64,000 bases of DNA, taken from assembly GCA_054601695.1 (NCBI GenBank), contig BAAHQB010000012.1, forward strand, positions 310,001-374,000, read 5' to 3'. This DNA is from Amorphochlora amoebiformis. Taxonomy: Eukaryota > Cercozoa > Chlorarachniophyceae. Under the pieces are notes generated by a model that was given only the letters and a program-made list of their open reading frames with translations, had not been told where the DNA came from and did not search any database. Shown here piece after piece: positions 53,241 to 64,000 of the stretch (positions are counted from its first letter, which is position 1; each line of letters opens with the position of its first letter). The translations under genes and the position numbers were made by a program.

Positions 53241-53651
53241 TTTATATGTGCTTACAATAAGTGTATATATACATGTAATCGATTTTATAAGTATTGGAGT
53301 ACATCGATACATTCATTTAGGTCGATCTGTTCTGTGAAACGGACGTGATGATGTTGCCAACGGTTGATTGTCGCCCTGGGGATGAAGTCAAGGCGACTTA
53401 CGAACCAAACCAGTGAGAGCTATAGTTGCTCAAGCTTGCATCTCTCTGTGCGTGTATCTGGGTCTTCTGGGTTTGCGATCTTTATCCTTGATGTCCGGGG
53501 TTGGAATTATCCGCACGGTGTCTACCGGTTGATTCTGACCGAATCGGGGCGTATATGTATCTCTCTTTCAATATTATACATATATGTATTCACATATGTA
53601 ACATATATATATATATATATATTACACATATATATATTTATATATGTATGT

Positions 53652-53737
<86 letters not shown>

Positions 53738-55308
53738 CGACAGGATACGGTACGCTGCCGAGCTTGAGAGCTGGGAGGAGGTAATATATACATGTAAATA
53801 TATGTATATATATATATATATATATATTATATATTTATATATATATATATATATATAATGATGGACGTATTTATATTAATATATATATATAATATATATA
53901 TATTAAAAAATATATATATATTATAATATATATATATATATATATAATTATATAATACAGACATATACATGGGTATAAATTTTGATGCAAATATATATAT
54001 ATATATATATAATATACATATATATATATATATATAACACATACATACACATATACATATATATATATATATATATACATTTACTACATGTGTACAATTC
54101 CATACTCAGCTGAGAGGCGAAGCCATGTGGAAAGTCAAATGGGAGGACGACGACGAAGAGCACAGGTGCCGAATCTAACCAATCCCTGCGCAATACACAA
54201 ACATGTATATATATATATATATATATTATGTGCATATTCCAAAATTATACTCCATGAAAACCCAGACACGTGCGGCCTTACTTGGTATACAAGAATGGAT
54301 TCCCCTGCAAGCCCCTTCCGCCATCGGAAAACTTCGAGGAGGGTGTGGTGGAGGGTGTGGAAGAGAGCGACAAGGAGAAAGTAGAGGAAGAGGCCGTGTA
54401 TGAGCCCGTGCTGCACTGCAAGCGATCGGTGAAAATTAGAGTCAGATACGTTTTTGTAAACTCTGCGCGAGGGATATATTTATGTGAGAGAGAGAGAGAG
54501 AGACGGTAAAAGATCGAGAGAGACGATGAAAGAGCGAGAGAGACGGTGAAACAACGAGAGAGACGGTGAAACAACGAGAGAGACGGTGAAAGACCTAGAG
54601 AGACGGTGAAAGAACGAGATACACAGACAACATCAAAGGAGGGACTGAGAGTCTGTTTTATTGATTTGCTCTCATTTAAGAGATTGACGTATTGACTACT
54701 CTACTTTTTGGTTTTTCACTGACGAGAGAAACACAGAGAAAGAAGGGGAGAGTGCAAAATTTAGATATTCTCTCTCACCATTTTACTCCCCTTACATATA
54801 CCTCTCCTCTCTCAATTCAATTTTTCTCTTTCCTGCTCCCTCCCTCTCTTTGTCATGTAACGTACTGTTATGTTTATGGTTTTTGTTAATGACTGGATTA
54901 TGTTAATCCTGTAGATCGCCAAAGGGAAAATAGACAACCGCGTGGGAGAGGTTGGCAAGAAGGCCTTGGAGTGGGGCTTACATATCATTGTGTTTGATCT
55001 CATTACTTACGTGGTCATCTTTGGGTGAGCATGAACACTATTAACGAATTTTTACATGTCAGCTTGGTTTAGAATAGATAATTTCTAATGTACATATACG
55101 TGTAAATATATACTATGTACCTAAAACATACATATTATATATATATATATATATATGTTTATGTATATAAAACATAATATATATATATATATGTTTATGT
55201 ATATAAAAACATATATATATATATATATATCTATATATATATATGTTATATGTAAAAATGTACGTATGATGTTCACACACATATATATGAGCAGTTATAA
55301 TATATATA

Positions 55309-55342
<34 letters not shown>

Positions 55343-55494
55343 CATACGTTATGCATGATATATAAGAATAAAAATTCATATATATATATATATATATAAT
55401 ATATATTATATATATATATATATAACATATATTATATATATATATATGTTTGTGTATACATATGTGTGAAATATACATTATCCATACACACACC

Positions 55495-55542
<48 letters not shown>

Positions 55543-55651
55543 CATGTGCACTATTCATACATTTGTATACAGAAACATACACATGTATACACAATGTACA
55601 CATATTACGTTTACAATGTTTTCACAACGATGCATATTTTTGTATGTACGT

Positions 55652-55694
<43 letters not shown>

Positions 55695-55855
55695 TATATA
55701 TCTGCTCTGAAGATATTACATTATATATTCAGATACACTTTGTTTCGCCATATTTTCCTCTTCTTTGTTGTCCAGCTCCCCTTAGCCTTCGCTGCGGTAA
55801 CTCGATCTCAACCCCAAAACCAGCGACCCAACCCTGAATCCCAACGTTGCTCTAA

Positions 55856-55886
<31 letters not shown>

Positions 55887-55916
55887 AATATATATATATA
55901 TACCTATGTATACACA

Positions 55917-55964
<48 letters not shown>

Positions 55965-55981
55965 TTACGTATACACATTCC

Positions 55982-56027
<46 letters not shown>

Positions 56028-56360
56028 ATATGTGTGACGTACACATTGAAGACCAAGTCAGCACTTGACATCAGATGAAATTGCTAAATATGGTGGTTTC
56101 TTGTGTTTTTTGGGATGTTTTGGGGGGATTTCAGGTGAACCTACTTAGACACGTGGACACTCCTGTGGCTCCGTGGAGTGTGGTGTGTGTGCTTGGAATG
56201 TATGCTGTTGTTCCGTTGGTATGTAATGAGTAAATGTGTTCATGACATGCTATGTATATTATACATATATATATATATATTATATATATACATATACATA
56301 TAAATATATATGTGTGTTTATATATATAAATGTATCTATACATATACACACACACATTTT

Positions 56361-56419
<59 letters not shown>

Positions 56420-56951
56420 ATATGTAAACATAACTACATTTCATCACGCACATAAATATACGTCCTACCTATTATTCAGATTATTGCCAGAGAAGCCATA
56501 ACAATTTTGGTCCAGGCTCTCAAATTCCTTTACGGCGACCAATTTTCTGTGAAAATGGTAACATATCCAAAGATAAAGCCTTTCAAATCACAATATAAGA
56601 ATTGGAAATCACGTCCAAATTTCTGAGAACAAACTTGATGCCTACTCACTTGTCCCCCTTTCTGTTTTTCTTTTTAGCCTATGATGTACGCTTTCATCAA
56701 CTGGTATGGGATTTTACTATTATTAGTAATATTATGACTAATTATTGTTATAAATTCTCTTATTATTGCAAATACATGTTGTATTTGCATACAAATGCAC
56801 AAATAAACTCAGATATTTGTATGTTCATACTTTGGTGTACATTTGTACATGTTTTTAATGTGTGCGTTGTATCATACTTCATGTATGTCAAATGTATACA
56901 ATTACATATGTATATATGTATATATTATTTACATATATAGTATATATTATC

Positions 56952-56986
<35 letters not shown>

Positions 56987-57508
56987 TTGTGTAAAATATA
57001 AACATATGCTTGTGAATACGTATACACTTACGTATGTATTGATGTTTACATGATTTATCAGGCGTATGTGTAATATCTATGGATATATATATATATTTAT
57101 ATATATATATGTATATGTCATATATATGTAATAAATATATATATATATATATATAGAGATTTTATAAATATATAAATATACATTTGTAATATATAATTAT
57201 ACATATATTTATATATATATGTATATATAAGTGTAATATATACATATATGTATATATATATATATATATTTATCTCTATGATTTATCAGGTATTCCGAGA
57301 CAAAATATATATGGATGCATCTCAGCTTCGTCTTCTGGATGGCTTTTCTCGTATACCACCTACGGTCGGAGGTATATACTATACATATAGTATATGTTTA
57401 TACATACATATATATATATACATGATATAAGTAATATATATATATATATATATTTGTATTATTTATATACGTATATAAAATGTCTATGTATACGTATATA
57501 AATGTATC

Positions 57509-57598
<90 letters not shown>

Positions 57599-57628
57599 TG
57601 TTAGCGCAACGGTATGGTATATATATAT

Positions 57629-57671
<43 letters not shown>

Positions 57672-60600
57672 ATACACATAAACATAAGCATGTATATATC
57701 TATATGCATGGATAATATATTACGCTACGAATATGTATCGAATAGACATAGAGACACATGTGTGTACATTAACAAGTATATACACTATACAGATATATAT
57801 ATATATATATATATACGTACCCTGCAGGCCGAGAGGCGATTCACTGCAGCCCGAGCAGCACGCATTGCTGCCGAAGAGAGGTATAAAATAAAACATACAT
57901 GTTCAAATTCACATGATATTTACATACATATGCACATACATATGCATTTACGGTAGAGTCTAAAGGTTTACATCTATAGTACATAGATACCTATATATAT
58001 ATATATATATATAATATATATATATATATATTTGTAAATGTACAACGTACCTTTTTTCGCACATATTGATATGCGTTCACGTGTACCGTGTGTACAATGC
58101 ATGTGTGTATGTGTATATACATATATATTATATATATATATATATAAATATATAAATGTATAGATATTTTTATTTATATGTTACAATTAGATTTACTTGT
58201 GTATGATCTTGTCATCTACAAATATAAAACTTAATGTGTGTAATTTTTTATTGCAGATATAAAGAAATGTTATAATACATACATATAGGTATAAATATAG
58301 AGGTATTGAAAATGTTTGTAGGGTTCGTGACGACCATAAGGATAAGAAGAAGAACATAGAAAGGTTCAATTTTTCTTCGCAGAGATTTAATAATAATATA
58401 GAATATTTCATTACATATACAAATACATATAGATATTATATATATGATATATATATATATATATTATATCTATATATATTGTACATACGTATGTAAATAC
58501 ATATATGTGTATATATATTATTTATACATATACACCTATACATAACACATATCCAGCGTACACATATTCACAACATCATGCACACATACACATACATGTA
58601 TACATGTACCGAAAACTATACATTAAGCAGCGATGAAGACGAAGCTGTATGTCGGATATGCTACGGCGGCCCAGAGTATGGCAGGCTTATTTCTCCTTGT
58701 TTGTGCCGCGGGTAGTTACACACATGTAAAATAAAACATATACATACACACACACACACACATATATATATACATATATATATATATATAATATATGTAT
58801 ATATATATATATAAATATATAGATATGTATTATATAATATGTATACATCATGTATACACATCACATATAAAGTGTACATATATTATATATGTAACTTTAT
58901 ATATATATATATATATATTTGTGCGTGTAAATATACATATATATATATATATATATATATGTCTGTTTACACGTACATTAACGTAATATATATATATATA
59001 TATATATATATGTGGTATATATCTGAATGCATCTTCATTTCATAATACATGCTACATCACACGTATTTAGTCTCGAAAAATATATGGTCTAGAGAAAAAT
59101 ATTTGCAGAAGACATGTATACTTAAAAATATATACATATGTATACATATATATATATATGTATATATGTATGTATATTTTCATGTAGGCATATGGTGTAT
59201 ATATAGGTATGTTTATATGTTATGGTATATACATGTATATTTAAATGTAGGTATACATCATCTAAATATATAAATATAAAGAATACACATCGAATGTAAA
59301 TGCATGTGTACATTATCTATATTGTTAACGCAGCGGAGCAGTAGACCTGTAAGTCAAGGATTTGATTGAAATCGGTTTGGAGTACGAATACTTAATTGTG
59401 ACGAAGAGAGTAAGTGCACGGAATGTTCTAGAACTACGCGAACACCCTCGAAACTTAAGAAATATCTGGAATGGGACATGGCATGACGTCACGTCTTGTC
59501 GCCTACATGTCTGAAGTCCTGCTATTACCGGGCAGTGCTAGGTAGTACCAGGTAGCACCGTATGAGACGATCTCCGGCAATCTCCAGCGATCTCAAGCAT
59601 ATCTTTGGCTATATTTTCTCTACTCTACTGATCTCTACTCCTCGAGCTTTGTTGTCTAACGCTATAAATACTGTTGTGTTATGTTTTATCTGCTGTGCCA
59701 CAAGTAGATTCCGTTTTACAAGTACACTCAAATTGTATGTAACGATTACACATATAGTATTCAACTTAATTTCTCTCTTAATCTTGCACAGGTCAATCCG
59801 ATTCGTCCACCTGCAGTGCTTGCAACAGTGGCGCCACGCATCACCGTCTTCACGGGCTTTTTATGAGTGTGATATGTGTAAATATCGGTACTCATTCAAA
59901 AGGGCTTTTTATGCTCAGGTATGTCTGTGTGGCATGCCTATAGATCTGTTCTACACTAAATTTCGTTTCTACTTGTGCGCATATGTATGTATGTATTATA
60001 TATATACATACATAAATATATATATATATACTGTATGTAGTATATATTACATCTGGTATATAAATAACATGCATATGGTATATATTTACATTCATATGTG
60101 ATACAATAAATCTATGGATACGTATAATTATATAAAAAGCATATATGTGTAGGTGTATGTAAATACACATACATACATATATGCATATAGATTTGTCGTT
60201 CTGCAGTCGTATTGCATATCATCTCCTTACAAATGCTAATTGGGATGGTCGTCATAATATCTTTAGTGGTAAGTATATTATGTAAATAACAAATATAAAT
60301 ATATATATTTATATTTATATATATATATATATACATAATGTATATATATATATTTATATATATATTTATTTATATAGATATATTTATATGTATAGATATT
60401 ATATATTCAAGTTATATACTAGTACTTTTATATCATATACGTAAATAGAGTACATACTTAAACTCCCACACACAATCACATTCAATATCGCGAGCAAACA
60501 CACACATCTACACGGTTCCACATGCATATGTATGTGTATGTGTGTATATATGTATACGTGTATTATATATAAATATATAAATAAATATATATATATATTA

Positions 60601-60686
60601 TATATATATATATATTTATTTATATATAAATATATATATATATATATATTTATTTATATATATACATACACACGCATGCACTGGTC

Positions 60687-60733
<47 letters not shown>

Positions 60734-61026
60734 ATATACATATATATATATGTTTATTATTTGACGGTATTATTACGTGCATAGCTTGAAATACATTACA
60801 TATAAATTTTTCAGTATGTATACATACACGTATGCATCTTTACTTACATATTTAAAAATATATGCATATGTATTCTTAATGTACATGTGCTATAAATATA
60901 TTTTTTGTATTTATTATATGTATAAAACTGTTTACCCATTTAGCTTCGAGCTGTGGACGTAAACATCGCGTCTGGTGCAATGACACGTGCCCTAAAGCCG
61001 GATATAGGTTGGTTGTGTATGTGATG

Positions 61027-61066
<40 letters not shown>

Positions 61067-61161
61067 TACATATTTATATATGTATATATGTTTTATATAA
61101 TGTATACTGTTTGTGTATATAACACATATATAAATGTATGTACATATATATGTGTCTTATA

Positions 61162-61197
<36 letters not shown>

Positions 61198-61474
61198 ACA
61201 TATATAGTAGGTACACTGTGTACAAACATACTATTCCACTATTGTATGCACATTTCTTCTCATTTACATGTATACGTAATATATATTCAATATATACATA
61301 TATATATTTATGTAATAGGTATGTATAATATATAAATGAATATATATATATATATACACATATATATATATGTATATTTATATTACAATATATACTTTAA
61401 ACTACAGAAGCTATGAAGAAGGAATTTGAGGAGAACGGACAATTTGTCTTAAAGGTTACATACTAAACATATAT

Positions 61475-61520
<46 letters not shown>

Positions 61521-61861
61521 CTGTATTTACCTTAGGAGATTTATATAATAGATATAATGTGCATATACATTTAGATGTATTAGTTGAGTACCATCAGAAT
61601 TATTCCTCTGATCTATGTTTCGAGATGCATATATGTACATATATATACACTTATGTATATATATATATATGTATATATGTATATACTATGTATAATATAT
61701 ATAATTTGCGTATAGATACATACATATTCACCAGGAGGACTTCTATGATAGTTTAGAGAGCTTTTTCGAAAGCACTTGGTAAACCTCAAGCCTACCTTAT
61801 TCTTCTCACATGCTCTATCTCACAACGCTCTGAATGACAATTCTCGACCTCTTTTATATAT

Positions 61862-61898
<37 letters not shown>

Positions 61899-62079
61899 AT
61901 CCATCTCTGTGTCTCCTTTATTCATCTCTTTCTTCCTCTGCTCTCTCTGCCCTCTCTTATATTTTCTATCTCTCTATTTAAGATATTAATAGACTGGGGC
62001 ACTCTAGTACTATCAAAGAGTTATTATTACACTTGTTAGTGCATATATATATATATCATATATACATATATATATATAG

Positions 62080-62114
<35 letters not shown>

Positions 62115-62272
62115 TAGACTGGGGCACTTTAGTACTATTTAAGAGTTATTATTACACTTGTTAATGCATATATATATCATATATATATATATATATATAT
62201 AAATATATATACAACATTTTTTTAGGAGTTGTTACACTTGTTTATGTATGTTCATATAATATATATACATAT

Positions 62273-62325
<53 letters not shown>

Positions 62326-62349
62326 ATATGCAGGCATATTTGTATATAT

Positions 62350-62399
<50 letters not shown>

Positions 62400-63489
62400 T
62401 GATACTTAACATATTTAAGTAATTTGTGCATACATCTATATGCATATGTATATATATATATATATATATAATCTTTGCACTATTTAAATACTTCCAATAT
62501 ATAGGTTATTTGGATTGGGTACACCTCACTTACTCCTTGGGGTTGTGGCTGTCGGCGTTGTGGGATGGTATATATTATATATATAAATATATACATATAT
62601 AAATATATATGAAAATAGATATCTCTCTAGATATCCTTCCGTTTATACCGGTTGTAAGCAAATGTACGTGTATAAATGATAAGTACATTTTTATATGGCA
62701 TTTGCAAGTTAGCACTTACATGTATAAAAAGTATAACACACATGAATAAAACATGCACACAAATACACACATTACATAAATTCTAACCCGACTAGGCTCA
62801 GCATGGCTCTATTGTATTTAAAATGTGTATATACATTTGACATTATCATATTTCTAGAGTTGTATGAGATATCATACCTGCTCATGCACATACACATATT
62901 ACATACATACTCTAACATGGACATTTTTTCTAATTAGGTTATGCTCCTTCTGGCTCTACGCCCCTCTTATTTGGGGCCCAGATCGCAACCGAAATGTGTT
63001 ACCCTTCCTTGTTATCATCGGTGTCTTCAAGGTCACTCAAGGGTTAGATTGAGAGCTGGGATTGGATGTGTTGGAGCATATTTTACGTGTGAATATGTAC
63101 GGTGGTTTTCGCAATATATATATATATATATATATATTGTCATATATATATATATATATATATAAATATTGTATCTAATATTATATATATATATGTGTGT
63201 GTATATATATATATATATATAATACATATGTATATATTACATGGGGGCGAGGATTGGATTTGTTGGGAAAACCGGGTTTTATTCTTAAATATGCATGTCT
63301 TTTTGTATATGTATGCAAAATGTGTATGTATGGAAACGTAAATTGAAAGATATATGTACTCATGAATGTGAATGTAATGAAATTAGATATATGAGTCGAT
63401 TAAGAATCGTAGGAATACCTATACGTACATATGTGTATGTATACATACATACTTGTTTATATTTATTTACAATGGACTTGTTATATTTC

Positions 63490-63526
<37 letters not shown>

Positions 63527-63569
63527 TATGTATATGTACACGTATTTTAATCTATATGAACATATATAT

Positions 63570-63623
<54 letters not shown>

Positions 63624-63946
63624 ATGTATGTATGCATACATACAATATATAATATATATATATATATATATCCAAGCATTTTCCCGGGAGACTGTTTACA
63701 ATCACTCACGTCTATCTGTATATTAATATATATATATATATATATACATATATACATATATATATATTAAAAATACATATATATATATATATGTATATAT
63801 AAATATAACATAGGATATATGTGAAAACAAGCGCTTATATTTGGGATATGTATACAATACTTGGTTAGGTCCTAACGATGACGTACGGCTTCGTGAAAAG
63901 ACTTTCAGGGTTCTACTTACAGGCCGCAGAGAACTTGATTCTAGAG
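49069..63946 (+). CDS. Multi-pass membrane protein with Tudor/SH3-like segments and internal RING-CH domain (C-terminus outside window)
   Basis: Thirty-one phase-consistent exons: 49069-49242, 49323-49652, 49710-49811, 49926-50036, 50132-50236, 51110-51156, 51355-51437, 51459-51808, 52320-52361, 52844-52900, 53114-53170, 53321-53412, 53744-53780, 54110-54165, 54266-54449, 54915-55024, 55733-55796, 56135-56218, 56480-56557, 56678-56703, 57290-57350, 57828-57880, 58322-58363, 58631-58711, 59792-59918, 60191-60268, 60944-61007, 61408-61454, 61735-61778, 62505-62567, 62938-63031 (981 codons). A probable further exon is 63923-63946 (AAENLILE). Residues 125-128 are CCCC; TM at about 137-156 ([18 protein letters not shown]). 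Tudor-like segments and acidic stretches follow, then helices in exons 16-19 and 21, a coiled basic linker, RING-CH at about 783-850, and more helices ([48 protein letters not shown]). It is probably a membrane E3 ubiquitin ligase. Two fused or neighbouring genes split near 57.4 kb cannot be fully excluded. Confidence 0.75.
51110..54449 (+). other. Two Tudor/SH3-like barrels with acidic inserts in the RING-CH protein
   Basis: First barrel: [36 protein letters not shown] and YTVLHEN (51110-51437), ending in [14 protein letters not shown] (exon 51459-51808). This follows the pattern VGxxVxVx...WxxGxIxxxxxxxxxxxVxxDxxxxxxVxxxxLRxxx of Tudor/agenet-like folds. The same exon then carries a Gly/Glu-rich low-complexity stretch. 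Second barrel: [14 protein letters not shown] (53321-53412), [20 protein letters not shown] (53744-54165), [15 protein letters not shown] (exon 54266-54449), followed by another Glu-rich stretch. Fold assignment is by pattern only. Confidence 0.4.
54500..54622 (+). repeat. Minisatellite, ~21-bp unit (gagagagacggtgaaacaac)
   Basis: Five to six tandem units with small changes, in the intron after exon 54266-54449 of the RING-CH gene, next to a GA/CT-rich stretch. Confidence 0.85.
58631..59918 (+). other. RING-CH (RINGv, MARCH-type) zinc-binding domain
   Basis: Two exons joined in phase 2. Exon 58631-58711 gives [10 protein letters not shown] and LISPCLCRG; exon 59792-59918 gives [15 protein letters not shown] and [16 protein letters not shown]. 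Ligands in order are C-x2-C, C-x-C, H-x2-C, C-x2-C, i.e. C4HC3 with the RING-CH placement, plus the conserved Trp after the HxxC pair and the typical Y.Y...R ending. This family recruits E2 enzymes in membrane-bound E3 ligases (MARCH, Doa10/TEB4). The intron between the halves is about 1.08 kb. Confidence 0.92.
61979..62255 (+). repeat. Intronic tandem triplication (~125-bp unit)
   Basis: The segment tattaatagactggggcact through gagttattattacacttgtt occurs at 61985-62038 and again at 62110-62163. A shorter third copy (aggagttgttacacttgttt) lies at about 62224. TA arrays separate them. It lies in the intron between exons 61735-61778 and 62505-62567. Confidence 0.8.
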
Positions 63947-64000
63947 GTGATACAATATTATTTGATGCATATATCTCTCCAATCTATCTCACTGTTTACT

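Noticed and set aside
63811-63946. Exon reading [20 protein letters not shown] in the RING-CH gene
   Set aside because: In phase but with a strong internal acceptor (ttctacttacag) that yields AAENLILE; the shorter exon is preferred and the longer one left open.

Overview
This is nuclear DNA from an intron-rich microbial eukaryote. Long (TA)n, (TATG)n and (CA)n microsatellites and degenerate telomere-type CCCTAA/TTAGGG tracts fill introns. The genes are chains of short, relatively GC-rich exons (about 20 to 350 nt, often 40 to 110) bounded by GT..AG and a few GC..AG splice sites. Most long ORFs that can be called here are translated TA repeats (IYIYIY) and mean nothing. I assembled the genes by hand, exon by exon, requiring acceptor and donor dinucleotides, a compatible intron phase at every junction and a protein that makes sense. 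The lineage cannot be fixed from sequence alone. A signal peptide plus basic leader on a Ran-binding protein would fit an alga with a complex (secondary) plastid, but that is inference.

Layout. (1) 193-23815, minus: a very large secreted or surface multidomain protein whose 3' end is cut by the window edge. It has a signal peptide, a Notch/LNR-like module, a PSI-like module, a protease-associated (PA) domain, two copies of a glutamine-amidotransferase-like repeat, a SUEL/rhamnose-binding-type lectin domain, a PAN/apple-like Cys module and an unknown C-terminal part. (2) 24055-28389, plus: a Ran-binding (RanBP1-type) domain protein with an N-terminal signal peptide and a long acidic tail; it diverges from gene 1 across 239 bp. 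(3) 29213-29293, minus: tRNA-Leu(CAG) with its Pol III T-tract. (4) 29311-29766, minus: a small gene of unknown function, about 118 aa. (5) 30722-37939, plus: a four-helix membrane protein of about 362 aa, possibly TMEM237-like. (6) 38393-48668, minus: a complete 18-exon, 455-aa major facilitator superfamily transporter. (7) 49069 to beyond 63946, plus: a membrane protein of at least 981 aa with two Tudor/SH3-like segments, acidic stretches, many transmembrane helices and an internal RING-CH (MARCH-type) E3 ligase domain.

Organisation. Strands run - + (-) - + - +. Divergent starts are close and free of TA arrays at 23816-24054 and 48669-49068; the third divergent gap, 29767-30721, carries TA arrays. 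The two convergent gaps (28390-29212 and 37940-38392) lack TA arrays and are packed with CTAG tetranucleotides. No transposase, reverse transcriptase, rRNA, CRISPR or organellar gene was recognised. The genes do not form an evident pathway. The membrane and secretory theme (surface lectin protein, MFS carrier, membrane E3 ligase, four-helix protein) is only an observation.
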